Assembly: GCA_034359265.1 (NCBI GenBank)
Contig: CP136890.1
Span: 66,527,501-66,591,500 of the forward strand
Length of the DNA stretch: 64,000 bases
Direction of reading: 5' to 3'
Origin: Canna indica
Lineage: Eukaryota > Streptophyta > Magnoliopsida > Zingiberales > Cannaceae
Shown: positions 1 through 10,861 of the stretch, piece by piece
Layout of the letters: each line of letters opens with the position of its first letter
How positions within the stretch are numbered: position 1 is the first letter of the stretch
Notes under the pieces: generated by a model
Databases searched by the model: none
What the model saw: only the letters and a program-made list of their open reading frames with translations
What the model was told of the DNA's origin: nothing
Position numbers and translations under genes: made by a program

Positions 1-1588
1 TCGGCCGAGTGGAGAGGAGGGTGAATTCGATCGATTATCTTGATTACATCTTTTAGGGGCGATGTTCGTCGATTGAAATTGTAGATTTAGCGATTGACGA
101 ATATATTGTAATTTTGAGTAGATACATTTTTTAAGATTTGTAGAAGAACACCTCCTTTAATGCGCATGTATGATAAAATACTAGATATGGTATATAATTT
201 ATGACGTTTCCTTCATCGAAATCCTAATGCTATTATTGAAATTTCCATGCTAGATCAATTGCTACCTTGTTTGAATTTATTTATTAAATGCAAAATTTAA
301 TTACTTTATTGTTGAAAGCATGTTGTTAATTATGGTAGTAGTTGTAGAATAATTCCCTTATAACTTATGAGCAGTGGCATAATTATATTTAGACATTTCT
401 ACACTCATGACATGTAATCTATATTTAAGGAATATGACAATGATGCTAGATGACTATAAGGAAATTATAGGGTGCTTAAATTGTCGGAAAAACTTGAATG
501 TAGACAAGGTAGGTTTCACACCTAGGAAATAATCAGCGGGCGCTAGTGTGCGGCTGATGTGGCCCGGAAAAAGGGGGCCGGATACTGGTGGATGCCCGGG
601 GTTTTAAATAAGAAAACTTTAGAACACTTTGCTTGTGTATTGTGATTGCGATGGTCGGATGAGAAGTATGGACGGTCTGAACGACGAATGCTTGACTCGG
701 TGGGTGATTAGGATCTTGAGATTGCACCAGCGAGCCCGCTAGGTGTTAGACTCGGGTTGTAGAGGGTCTTGAGATTTCATTAGTGGGCCACACTAACGAT
801 AGACCCGAGTTGGGTGGGACTAGCTATCCCTAACCCGATGGGTTCCTGAGACTAGTTGACCATCCTAGTCGATGGCCCGGTAATTATTTGACTTTCCTTA
901 TATGATATGTGGGCCGTTCACCCGGATTATTATCTTGTGGTATAGGTTGGGCAAAGTCGAGTCACCAGTCCTTGAACAAGTTCTAGTGGCCGAGTGTTGC
1001 CCGGTCTGGTAGGGTCAGTTTGACCGGTTGTATGGTTTATATAGGTTGGCCTTTGGGCCGGTCATTATATCATGATTACATTAGATCCCTATATTTATAA
1101 ATTGTTGATTTATATGCATGATGTTATTGGAGATTTAAGTGGAGGTTCGAAAGGACCGCTCACTGAGTCCCATGTGGACTCATGGTTTATTTCCCTTATT
1201 TTTGCAGAGCCCGACTAGTGAGGTGAGGCTTGGAGTTATGGTGCAGCTAGAGGGCAGGCAGTGGCGTAGATCTCATAGCAGCATCCAGTAATCGTAGTCG
1301 TGATGTCTAGGGTTAATTGTGTTATTTTATACATCGAGAGATGTTAATTTGAAAAATATGTATTTGACTTTAACTCGAGTTGTTCTTAATAGTTGGTTTG
1401 TTTTGCAACTCCTTTAAAATGGTTGAACCTTCTTTAAAATTAAATAAAAGTTCGCATCGTTGTTCTTTTACTCGTATGCTTTCTGGTTCGTGTGTATTGT
1501 CAGTATTTTGTTATTTAGTGTATGTAGTAGGCTTCAGTGTAGGACATAGACCCTGGCCGGTCACGCGACCCTGAGTTGGGACGTGACA
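1..1588 (+). mobile_element. Right part of a long Ty3-type LTR (subfamily B)
   Basis: The segment ends in CCTGAGTTGGGACGTGACA, which is the U5 end of the long-LTR family seen at 10861 and 26471 but diverged. It shares with them the block around 1155-1280 (hairpin at 1164-1182, then a TTTTTGCAGAGC stretch, then the 'GGTGAGG' and 'GAGGGCAG' motifs, then 'GATCTCATAGCAG'). The left end lies outside the window. It abuts a different LTR fragment at 1589, so it probably inserted into that LTR. No credible coding region is present. Several short inverted repeats occur at 740-1010, such as ACTCGGGT/ACCCGAGT and AACCC/GGGTT, but they are not the hairpin type of subfamily A. Confidence 0.7.
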
Positions 1589-2185
1589 CAAGAACAGGAA
1601 GAAGAGGAGCAGCGGCTCCTCCTCAAGCCACGGCTTGGCGTCCAAGGGAGAGGTAAAGGAAGAAGAAGAAGAGGAAGGGGATTGGCTTTGGCGGCTCCAA
1701 GAGGGGGAAAGGAGAGGGGTGGCTTGCTGGCGGCAGGGCTTGGCGGCTGGTGGTTGCTCCTCTCTTCAATAGGCTTATATGGCTCCAATAGGGAGCCGCA
1801 GGCCAAAGGGGAGTGGGGTTTATACTATCTCCTCAACCCTAACTCCACTAAATCCCTTAGAAAACCCGCATCCGCCTCAAGTCGAACCCGAATCCGCTAA
1901 CCCGATTAAACTTAATTAAACTCATTCTAACCCCATGCTAAATACAAGCATCACTTATATGCACACCCATATGCAACATAATTTAATAATTCAAGCACAC
2001 GCTATAAAATAATTAAATAAATTATCTAGGCAGGAAAATAAATCGTATGACTCATATTCCTACTTGCCCGAGCTCGCAAGCTCGCACCGGACCATGAGTC
2101 GACTTGGCTCGACCTCGGATTGGCCCGCTAGGCTGATAAACACAAACAATAATGAGAATTTAATAATAATATCTAGGATATCACA
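1589..2185 (-). mobile_element. 3' fragment of a long Ty3 LTR (subfamily A)
   Basis: This matches the last ~600 bp of the LTRs ending at 14303, 19435 and 31388: the GA-rich tract, the GGCTCC/GGGAGCC hairpin near 1770-1800, the 'CCCGCATCCGCCTC' block, 'GAGCTCGCAAGCTCGCACCGG', and the terminal 'ATCTAGGATATCACA'. The left part is missing because the subfamily B LTR abuts it. The strand is given as the coding orientation of the family. It ends exactly where the ~730-bp tandem repeat begins. Confidence 0.75.
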
Positions 2186-3689
2186 AATGTAAATTCATGT
2201 TGGTTTAGAAATGAATGTGATTCGAGCATAAGGAATATGATTTTAATAAGCATGGTTAAATTTAATTTACATTTAAATATAAATATAAAGATAGACTATA
2301 TAGTTGACATTTTAAATTCTAATTAATTACTTTTAATTTTCTAATTTCTGATTCTATTTTTAATTATTTATATCAAATTTCCTAATTTTCAAATCTAATC
2401 CTATCTTATCTTTATATAATAAAAGTAACTAAGTCTGGAATAAATAAGATAGTAATTTCCCGGTCTTTTTTTTCTCTTTCCCTCTCATTTAATAAAAAAA
2501 AAGTTTTTTCCCGCTCATTTAATAAAAAAAAAATTTACGGACATTTCTGTAAAATCATTAAATGGACATTTACGTAATGTTCATTCACAAAAATTCTTTA
2601 TGGGATTTTTTATAAATGAATATTTTTAAAAGAATTTTACAAAAATATTCATGAAATAAGTGGGAAATAATCCTAAAATGAGCTAGAAAAAATATTCTAT
2701 TTTGCACAAAAGTGCGTAACACGTCAATTTTTTTTTTGAAAAACATATATAAATTATATTTATTATAATAAAAATAAATTTTGGAGGTATAAAAAAATGT
2801 GACCTTAAAATGTCGGAAATATTATTTTTGAAAATTTTGAATCATAAATTAAAATCCATTTTTAAAATTTAGATTTAATGAAAATATATTTTTAATTTAA
2901 TAGGAAAAAGATAAATTTTTATGTCATTTCAATGTAAATTCATGTCGGTATAGAAATGATTGTGATTGGAGCATAGAGAATATGATTTTGATAAGTATGA
3001 TTGAAATTTAATTTACATTTAAATATAAATATAAATATAGACTATATAGTTGACATTTTAAATTTTAATTAATTACTCTTAATTTTCTAATTTCTGACTC
3101 TATTTTTAATTATGTATATCAAATGTCCTAATTTTCAACTCTAATCTAATCTTATCTTTATATAATAAAAGTAACTAAGTCTGGAATAAATAAGGTAGTA
3201 ATTTTCCGTTTTTTTTTTTCTCTTTCCCGCTCATTTAATAAAAAAATAAGTTTATATGGACATTTCTATAAAATCATTTATGTAATTTTCATTCACAAAA
3301 ATTCTTTATGAGATTTTTTTATGAATGAATCTTTTAAAAAGAATTTTACAAAAATATTCATGAAATAAGTGAGAAATGACCCTAAAATGAGCGAGAAAAA
3401 GTATTCCATTTTGCACAAAATTGCGTAACACACCACAAACTTATATTTTTTATAATAAAAATATGAATTGTATTTATTATGATAAAAATAGATTTTAGAG
3501 GTATAAAAAATGTAACCTGGAAATGTCGAAAATATTATTTTTGCAAATTTCGAATCGTAAATTTAAATCCATTTTTAAAATTTCGATTTAATAAAATTAT
3601 ATTTTTAATTTAATAGGAAAAAGATAAATTTTTATGTCATTTTAATGTAAATTCATGTCGGTTTAGAAATCAATGTGATTGGAGCATAA
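2186..3689. repeat. AT-rich tandem repeat, ~713-745-bp unit, about 2.1 copies
   Basis: The phrase AATGTAAATTCATGT recurs at 2186, 2931 and 3644, giving periods of 745 and 713 bp. The text between repeats also matches along its length ('TTGACATTTTAAATT', 'ATAATAAAAGTAACTAAGTC', 'CATTCACAAAAATTCTTTATG', 'TTTTGCACAAAA'). The third copy is cut at 3689 by an LTR. Diverged pieces reappear at 10862-11490 and 14304-14352, so the array predates the LTR insertions. No ORF is present. Each unit contains TCTTTATATAATAAAAG, which resembles a Helitron 5' end, but I see no matching 3' hairpin plus CTAG end, so the class is left open. Confidence 0.85.
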
Positions 3690-4108
3690 TGTCACGGACT
3701 AATTGTTTGGGTGGAAAATATCCGTGCGGCTCCCTCGCTTCCCATGCGAGGAATAATCCTTAAGCAAGTCTGCTTGGCTAATGTCGAAGAGTCGCGGGCT
3801 CCCACTTCGCGTGGGTCGGAACCTCACAGTGCTTGGACGCAAAAATGTTGTTGGGCCAAATGGCCGATTGCATGAAAATGCTGGAAAATGCTTGAACGAA
3901 AGCTAGAATGAAAGACTAGAGTGTGCCCAGGCTATACCTGGGTACTATACTTGTGGAGCCTAACCCCCAAGGTTCCCAAAAGCACGAGGAGCATGACAAA
4001 ATTCCTAGGCGTGGCATGGATGGTGGGGGTGTGCGGACGCGTTTTATAATGCACATTAGGGACCGTCATGATACATACAAGACTTGACAACTCCGAAGGT
4101 CCCTAACA
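3690..4108 (-). repeat. 3' LTR of the gag-only element (419 bp)
   Basis: The plus-strand sequence runs from TGTCACGGACTAATTG to GGTCCCTAACA, so it has TG...CA ends. It is followed on the right by the polypurine tract. It is ~100 bp shorter than the right LTR. The difference lies around 4003-4045, where the 'CCTAGGCGTGGCATGGATGG' segment is the inverse of part of the right LTR. Confidence 0.8.
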
Positions 4109-4120
4109 TTCTCCCCCACT
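4109..4120 (-). other. Polypurine tract of the gag-only element
   Basis: The coding-strand reading is AGTGGGGGAGAA directly before the 3' LTR start TGTTAGGG. The same arrangement is repeated at 8229-8240. Confidence 0.7.
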
Positions 4121-4379
4121 TACGAAGTCGACGCCCTCGTCGACTCGTTTCTTGAAGGCGCTGGAGAGCTCCTGATCCTTGATCTTCCATTTCTTCGTTG
4201 TGCGGACTGGGTACCGTCGCTCCGTGTCGTTCGGCATTCGACTCTCATAAGCGGTGGAATATCCTTCCTACTTGCAAATGCCTCCAACTACGAAGTCTGC
4301 CAACAATGATGAGGCCCTTCTATAAGGAGGTCGATATGGGGCTTGCTCCCCGGTCCCCGCTGTGGGTTCGCGCTGTGCA

Positions 4380-4600
4380 CTGAGTCTTACGAGCCATCTG
4401 CCCTGCGTGGGTGCCTTACGAGTCATCTGCTCTGCACGAAGATATTATAACTTAGAGGCCATCTGCCATGCGCACAAGCCTTGCATCTTATGAGCCATCT
4501 GCTCTGCGCCCAAATATTGCGACTTAGAGGCCATCTGCCATGCGCACTCTTGTGTCTTACGAGCCATCTGCTCTGTGCACACTTGTCGAACACCTTCCTT
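4380..4600. repeat. Degenerate minisatellite ('GCCATCTGC' repeats)
   Basis: Two related phrases alternate, roughly 'CTTACGAGCCATCTGCTCTG' and 'CTTAGAGGCCATCTGCCATG', with about six or seven copies. They lie between the protease stop and the polypurine tract, where pol would be in an autonomous element. On the minus strand they read as repeated 'QMASK' and 'QMAHK' type phrases. Confidence 0.7.
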
Positions 4601-4670
4601 CACTTGTATGGCAGAAAGGAGTTTGTTCTGGTTTCTTGGTGCTAAATGCACTGTTGGAACAATACTAGAG

Positions 4671-5486
4671 TTATCCTCCCCCCATCAAGAATATCGTGTC
4701 GAGGAAGGGCATGGGTACCACCTTTGCCGCTTTGAGGAACTCTATCCCTAGAATGACTTGATAGTCATCGAGGGGCACGACCATCAAGTTGATCTTCCCT
4801 CTCCATCCTCCAACTTTCAACCGAACGTCTCTTGCAACGCCGTTGATCTTTCGTGTTTCGAAATTCAGTGCTTTGACACGACTCAAAATTTTTCCTAGTT
4901 GGAGTCCAATTCGTTTTGCCTCATCTCTGGAAATAAAATTATGAGTAGCTCCCGAGTCTACCATCGCTCGGGTGGTTCTGCCGTTCAGCTTGATGTCGAT
5001 AAACATCAGCTCATTCGTTTCTTCTGGACGCTTTGTCGTGGGTTTTCGCTCCTCCACTTGAGTCTTGAGAGCATTGAGCAGTCGTACTGCTCCCATGTTT
5101 GTTCTCCCATTGTACTCGTCTTCGCTGGAGTGGTCACTCGATGACCCCCTGCTGTGGCTCGTTGAGGCAACTGCTTTTCCTTTGCCCTTATCTTTCTTTA
5201 CTGAGACGTTGGACATTGTCTCTTCTACCATTTTTGCTATCAGGGCACTCAAGGCTTGTCATTCTGGACATCCTTGTGCTGAGTGAGGCCCTTTACACAA
5301 TGCATAAGTAGGCGAAACTGTCGAATGGTTCCCTCTCGGAGGGGACCCCATTTGAGGATATTCTCTTGGGACGTATGGTCTGTGGGTATGATTCATCCAA
5401 CTTATATCGCCTACGAATCCTTTGCCTTGAGAGTTGTCGGATCCCCAATATCTTGGTTTGAAGGGTGTCACTTTAGTCGTATTCAC
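4671..5486 (-). pseudogene. Gag C-terminus and aspartic protease of the gag-only element
   Basis: The reading frame 5252-4671 contains the retropepsin-like active site VDSGATHNFIS, with the flap-side region and the downstream 'VILGIEFL' motif, as in Ty3 proteases. Upstream (5486-5259) is the end of gag with a degenerate zinc knuckle: YALC..GPH....C, where the first cysteine of a CX2C-type knuckle is tyrosine. A TGA separates this from the protease frame near 5262. The protease itself has no internal stop. No reverse transcriptase follows; the frame ends about 560 bp before the LTR. Confidence 0.8.
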
Positions 5487-5810
5487 CTCTGAGCTGTAGC
5501 CATTGGAGTTGTTGGATCCCCAAAATCTCAGCTTGCAAGGTGTTACCTTAGCCGTATTCTCCTCTAGGCTATAGTCGGTGAGTCATTTTGCTGCGATCTT
5601 TGCTTTCGACAAACTCTGAATGTTCCTCCTAGAGAGTTCCTGCTGTGCCCACGACTGCAGTCCTTCAAGGAAGGTCAATAGTTGATCAGTTTCGGACATG
5701 ATGTCCTACATGATAGTCGAGAACTTCTTCACATACTCCTGAATCGAGTTGTCTTGACAAAGTTGTCGTAACTTCTGTCGGACGATAAACTCAACATTCT
5801 CGGGGAAGAA

Positions 5811-6314
5811 TTGCGCTTTCAGTTCACTCTTGAGTTCATCCCAAGTGTCAATCTTAGCTTGCCCCTTCTAAATTTCATCATACTATGTCCGCCACCAAAG
5901 TTTTGCATCTTCAGACAGATACATGGTTGCAACGGACACTTTCATATCATCATCAACTGTCCTCGTGACCTTGAAGTACTACTCCAAGTCGAAGAGGAAG
6001 TTTTCCACCGCTTTGGCATCCCGGACTCCATTGTAAGGCTTTGGTTCGAGTGCTATGAGGTGGTGTTGTGGCGCTTCGTACTGTCGTGAACTGCCACCAC
6101 CCGAGTGTATCTCTCGGATAAGAAATTTGATTGAAGCCTTCAGCTCCTCAATCTCATCATGCAGATGTTTGACTACATCTTGAGTGTCATCATGGAATCC
6201 CTCTAGTCTTGACTCCAAGTTTTCTTGCGCGTCGGCAATCTTGCCGACTAGGGCCATGCCGGCCGCATGAGCATAACAATTTCTCTCCAATTCTCTAAGT
6301 CGTTGGACAGTCAT
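5811..6314 (-). pseudogene. Gag N-terminal part of the gag-only element
   Basis: The frame from 6314 starts MTVQRLRELERNC and has a coiled-coil-like stretch followed by 'PKPYNGVRDAKAVENFLFDLE', which matches the start of Ty3 capsid domains (P..F.G...A..WL..ME). After ~5979 the frame is broken, and gag-like text continues in other frames to about 5490, consistent with frameshifts. The tRNA primer-binding site lies 244 bp upstream. Confidence 0.7.
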
Positions 6315-6557
6315 TCTGGTCTCCCCGACTGGATGTGTTCACGTTGGCTCTTCCACCAACGCTTCCTCTGGTACGGTCATCACCGCGTCGATGACGCCAC
6401 TCGTTTCACCGATTGTCTTGCGACCCATGAGTGGTCACGAAAATCTCTCATGAGAGATTGCTGAGTGCCCCAACGTCGTTTGTCTCCAACAACAAAGGCA
6501 CGAGTCTATTGACGGTTTGCGTCGATTGCTTGTACCAAAGCTTTGCGATCTTGCCAC

Positions 6558-6569
6558 GCTCTGATACCA
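6558..6569 (-). other. Primer-binding site, initiator tRNA-Met type
   Basis: The coding-strand reading is TGGTATCAGAGC, the classic match to the 3' end of plant initiator tRNA-Met, 2 nt from the LTR end. Near-identical copies recur at 6938-6949 (one change), 7318-7329 and 7698-7709. Confidence 0.85.
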
Positions 6570-6571
6570 AC

Positions 6572-7711
6572 TGTCATGGACTAACTGTTTGGGCAAAAAA
6601 TATCTGTGCGGCTCCCTCGGTTCTCATGCGAGGAATCAACCTTAAGCCAATCTAATTGGCCAATGTCAAAAAGTCGCGGGCTCCCACTTCGCGTGGGTCG
6701 GAACCTCTCAATACTTGGACGCAAAAACGTTGTTGGGCTAAATAGCCGATTGCATGAAAATGCTGGAAAATGCTTGAACGAAAGACTATAGTGTGCCCAG
6801 GCTATACCTGGGTACTATACTTGTGGAGCCTAACCCCCAAGTGCCACCCCCAAGGTCGTTTGTCTCCAATGACAAAGGCACGAGTCTATTGACGGTTTGC
6901 GTCGATTTCTTGTACCAAAGCTTTGCGAGCTTGCCTCGCTTTGATACCAACTGTCATGGACTAACTGTTTGGGCAGAAAATATCTGTGCGGCTCCCTCGG
7001 TTCTCGTGCGAGGAATCAACCTTAAGCAAATCTACTTGGCCAATGTCGAAAAGTCACAGGCTCCCACTTCGCGTGGGTCGGAACCTCTTAATACTTGGAC
7101 GCAAAAACGTTGTTGGGCCAAATAGACGATTGCATGAAAATGCTGGAAAATGCTTGAACGAAATACTATAGTGTGCCTAGGCTATACCTGGGTACTATAC
7201 TTGTGGAGCCTAACCCCCAAGTGCCACCCCCAAGGTCGTTTGTCTCCAACGACAAAGGCACGAGTCTAATGACGGTTTGCGTCGATTGCTTGTACTAAAG
7301 CTTTGCGAGCTTGCCTCGCTCTGATACCAACTGTCATGGACTAACTATTTGGGCAGAAAATATCCGTGCGGCTCCCTCGGTTCTCGTGCGAGGAATCAAC
7401 CTTAAGCCAATCTACTTGGCCAATGTCGAAAAGTCGCGGGCTCCCACTTTGCGTGGGTCGGAACCTCTCAATACTTGGACACAAAAATGTTGTTGGGCCA
7501 AATAGCCGATTGCATGAAAATGCTGAAAAATGCTTGAACGAAAGACTATAGTGTGCCCAGGCTATACCTGGGTACTATACTTGTGGAGCCTAACCCCCAA
7601 GTGCCACCCCCAAGGTCGTTTGTCTCCAATGACAAAGGCACGAGTCTATTGACGGTTTGCGTCAATTGCTTGTACCAAAGCTTTGCAAGCTTGCCTCGCT
7701 CTGATACCAAC
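6572..7711 (-). repeat. Three 380-bp tandem units of LTR + leader + PBS
   Basis: The phrase CTGTCATGGACTAACT occurs at 6571, 6951, 7331 and 7711, which is exactly 380 bp apart. Each unit holds the U5-side ~270 bp of the LTR and then ~110 bp of the internal leader ending in the primer-binding site. The fourth LTR start (7712) runs on into a complete LTR. Units differ by only a few substitutions. The joint in each unit falls at a short similarity between LTR ('GTGCCACCCCCAAGGT') and leader ('GTGCCCCAACGTCG'). Confidence 0.9.
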
Positions 7712-8228
7712 TGTCATGGACTAACTGTTTGGGCAGAAAATATCTGTGCGGCTCCCTCTGTTCTCGTGCGAGGAATCAACCTTAAGCCAATCCACTTGGC
7801 CAATGTCGAAAAGTCGCGGGCTCCCACTTCGTGTGGGTCGGAACCTCTCAATACTTGGACGCAAAAACGTTGTTGGGCCAAATAGCCGATTGCATGAAAA
7901 TGCTGGAAAATGCTTGAACGAAAGACTATAGTGTGCCCAGGCTATACCTGGGTACTATACTTGTGGAGCCTAACCCCCAAGTGCCACCCCCAAGGTTCCC
8001 AAAAGTATGAGGAGCATGACAAAATTCCTATGTTTGCACACCCCCACTGTCCATGCCACGCCTAGACAAACGAGGCCGTTTGCCTAGGCGTGAGCAAGAG
8101 CGGTGGGCGGTGCGCGGACGCATTTTACAATACATATTTACATGGATGCTCATGATGCAATATTTATAATGCACGTTAGGGACCGTCATGACACATACAA
8201 GACTTGACAATCCCGAAGGTCCCTAATA
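7712..8228 (-). repeat. Complete right LTR of the gag-only element (517 bp)
   Basis: The plus-strand sequence starts TGTCATGGACTAACTG and ends GGTCCCTAATA, where CA has become TA. It contains an inverted pair absent as such from the left LTR: 'CCACGCCTAG' near 8054 and 'CCTAGGCGTG' near 8083. The right side is followed by polypurine tract and internal sequence, so it also served as the 3' LTR of a neighbouring unit. Confidence 0.8.
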
Positions 8229-8300
8229 TTCTCCCCCACTTACGAAGTCGACGCCCTCGTCGACTCGATTCTTGAAGGCGCTGGAGAGCTCTTGATCCTT
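8229..8300 (-). mobile_element. Fragment of a second gag-only internal region
   Basis: The sequence repeats 4109-4170 (polypurine tract, 'GAAGTCGACGCCCTCGTCGAC', 'GGCGCTGGAGAGCTC') and stops matching at 8301, where a long Ty3 LTR fragment starts. This gives an LTR-internal-LTR-internal' order, expected after recombination between LTRs of two tandem copies. Confidence 0.75.
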
Positions 8301-10861
8301 GTGTTTGTGGATGTGCAAGTGTTTGTTGCTTATATTTATTTTTTTGGGTTTCGACTGGTTTAATTAAACTTAGTCGGGTTAGCGGGGTTGGTTTTGGCTC
8401 GAGACAGATGTGGGTTTACTAAGAGGATTAGTGGATTTAGGTTTAAGAAGGAGGGTATAAACCCCCTCTGGTGTGCGGCTCCCAATTGGAGCCGCACAGA
8501 ATTCTTGAAGGGAGGAACCAAGCCGACAGCTGCCAGCTGCCAGCCGCCCCTCCCCTTCCCCTCTTGGAGTTAGCAAGCCCAGTCGCCTAAAGCCGAGCAG
8601 AGCCTTTCCTCTCCTTCCTCTCCTTCCTCTTCTTCCCTTCCCTTTGAAGCCGAGCTAGCCGTCCTCTCTCTCCCTTTCCCTCTCTTCAAGCAGGCGGCTT
8701 GAAGTGGAGCCGCCGCCTCCTTTCCCCCTTCTTTGAGTCGAGCCGCCAATTCTTGAAGCCGAATTTAAGGGCTGTTGTCTGGGATTTCTCCTCTAATCAT
8801 CATTCCTATTTAGGTGAGTAGTTTTACCTCTCCTTTCTCGGGTTCTCTCATAGTTTTGAGTCGATTTGGGTATTTTCTTGCTTTTGTGATTTCTCACCGA
8901 ATCGTGGGTTTTGATTGCCGTGTTCTTGTGCCGATTCGTGGAAGGAGGGCCGAGACTCTCCCTTTGTGGCTCGGCAGTCCTAGGTTTACCCTAGGGGTGC
9001 TTGGCCAAGGGTGAAGCAAGGGTGCCCTCAAGGTGTTTGACGAAATGCCCAAGTGAGAGTTCTTGTTTATCATGAAGTCTATATCTTGAGTTGCTTGCCT
9101 ATTTATGTTCTTGAATTGTCGTGTATGATTTAGATTTAAATATGTGATTTTTGGATGTGGAGCATGTTTTATAAAAAATAAGATTTGATCTTGAAGCCTT
9201 GAGTGTTCTAGATATGAGATTCTTGATCCTGTGAATTGATTCTTTCTTGAAGATTTTCTTGGTTCATGCTACTCTTGGTTAAACAATCATGATTTGTTTC
9301 TTGAGAAGTTTTGTCTCAATGATATCATTCTATTATGTTGATAATTAAGAAATTTACTTCTGAAATTTCGGATTTATTTATCTTGAGATGCTGAAAACTC
9401 AATTTGGCTGAAAACAGTATGCTGAATTGTTGATTTAGGGTTGATTTTGAAATTCTGCTTGTGATGTGCATAGTTTGATGAATATAGTCGTGTAACCTAT
9501 CGTTTCGACCAGAAAACATAGTTTGGAAACATAGGTCATACTCTGGAGACCAGGTTATATACATTGGTTTCAGGCATAACAGTAAGCTAAATAACACAAT
9601 AAACCAAAACCATAATCTTAGTGATCTAAATTTTAATTGCATAACTAAAATTGAACATAGGATCAGCATAATCTGTAATGAACCAACAAATAAAGTTATG
9701 TATGAAATTTTGGGGTCGGGTATCGGAGTGTTGAGACGTTTCCCAATAAGGACACCCTTAAGACACCGTAGGAGAGACTTAACTTAGGTCATGTTGCGCC
9801 ATATCTTTATGAATGACGGAGAGGCTCGTTGAGGAGCCGAACTGCGGGCTATGCTCGAAAGGTTGGATGGCTAATTCCCAATATGTGGAACAAGTTCGGA
9901 TGGGCAAATCCTGATTGTTCCCGCGTATCTTGTGGAACAAGTTCGGACGGGCAAATCTCGATTGTTCCCAAGATTCTATATTTAAAGGAATAAGTTCGGA
10001 TGGGCGAATCCTGATTATTCATACGTTATCTTTTTGGAACAAGTTCGGATGGACAAATCCCAATTGTTCCGGTTTGGCCTCGTGGAATAAGTTCGGACGA
10101 GCAAATTTCGATTATTCCCGAGGTGATTTTAAGGAATAATTAAGTTCGGACATGCAAATCCTGATTATTCCTGTGATATCTTTAAGGGGTAAGTTCGGAT
10201 TGGCAATTCCCGATTGTTCCTACTCGTCTCGTGGAGCAAGTTCGGATGAGCCAATATATACCCCGATTGCTCCCGAGTTTCTTTATATTAGGATAAGCTC
10301 GGAGGGCCTTCCTGATTATCCTAGTATGTTTTGTTGCCTTAGAACATGGTAGGCTTAGGCCTGTGGATCTTCACTATTTGGGTGTTGGTTGCCTTCAGGC
10401 ATGTGGTGGCCAGATGACTTAGTAGCTAGTCAATTCTTTGTGACATTTCCTGCTTGAGTCAAGTGTTTGCATTTATGCTTTATATTTGTGTTTGGTTTTT
10501 TATGGGGGTTGGTAGAACCGCTCACTGAGTTCTTTTGAACTCATCCGTTGTCGTTGTTTTTGTTTTGCAGAGCTTGACCGGTGAGGTGGGCTGAAGCACA
10601 TGGCGCGGTTGGAGGGCAGAGGAGCCATATTGATCTCATAGCAGTCCTAGTTAGGGGTCGTAGTCGAGTTTTTGGTAGTTAGTAATGCACTTGTGTTTTA
10701 GTGTTTTGGAGTTGTAGTTACTTGAGGACATTAATGTTTTTATTTCAGATTTCATTGTAATTGAACAGTTGAACCTGATTTATTATTTCCGCACTTTATT
10801 ATTTCGCTAAACTTATGTAGTTACCATATCCGGTCACGTGACCCTGAGTTGGGGGCTGACA
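8301..10861 (+). mobile_element. Long Ty3 LTR (subfamily A), slightly truncated at its start
   Basis: It is colinear, in opposite orientation, with the LTRs at 11491-14303 and 16640-19435. In order it holds the GTGCGGCTCC hairpin (8472-8498), the CT-rich tract, 'CCTAGGGGTGCTTGGCCAAGG' type sequence, the hairpin array (9887-10322), the GAGTTC/GAACTC hairpin (10526-10543), and the U5 end CCCTGAGTTGGGGGCTGACA. The first ~200 bp, including the expected TGTAATAT start, are missing. After the end at 10861 the ~730-bp repeat resumes. No internal region is attached, so it is a solo or truncated LTR. Confidence 0.8.
9887..10322 (+). repeat. Array of nine ~35-nt hairpins in the LTR
   Basis: Each unit has the form GGAxxAAGTTCGGA, then GGGC, then ATCCCGA and TTxxTCC, so the outer 6-7 nt of each arm pair. 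Visible pairs of arms are GGAACAA/TTGTTCC (three units), GGAATAA/TTATTCC (two or three), GGAGCAA/TTGCTCC and GGATAA/TTATCC. The inner stem GGAT/ATCC is shared. One unit (near 10190, GGGGTAA with TTGTTCC) pairs poorly. Spacing is ~45-55 bp. The corresponding arrays in the other LTRs are listed separately. Confidence 0.8.

Larger units (their letters stand above)
3690..8300 (-). mobile_element. Gag-protease-only LTR retrotransposon with tandem LTR/PBS array
   Basis: On the minus strand the order is LTR (7712-8228), a 3x380-bp tandem region (6572-7711), primer-binding site (6558-6569), gag, aspartic protease, a minisatellite, polypurine tract and LTR (3690-4108). The LTRs begin TGTTAGGGACC and end in CCGTGACA or CCATGACA on the coding strand. 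The internal region is only ~2.46 kb and holds gag and protease motifs but no reverse transcriptase, RNase H or integrase. This fits the non-autonomous TR-GAG type of LTR element. Beyond the right LTR, 8229-8300 repeats the polypurine tract and the start of the same internal region, so this LTR is shared with a second truncated unit. Confidence 0.8.

Noticed and set aside
1583..1900. Open frame of 105 codons in a GA-rich tract
   Set aside because: It lies inside an LTR fragment, reads as Arg/Gly/Glu low complexity, and equivalent frames in other LTR copies are not conserved.
6793..7885. Repeated 110-codon frames (MPRLYLGTILVEPNPQ...)
   Set aside because: They are the same non-coding LTR/leader sequence repeated every 380 bp, on the strand opposite to gag. 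The frames persist only because the units are near identical.
9887..10322. Hairpin array considered as a CRISPR array
   Set aside because: Units are degenerate, spacers are not unique sequences of constant length, and it recurs in every LTR of a plant retroelement.
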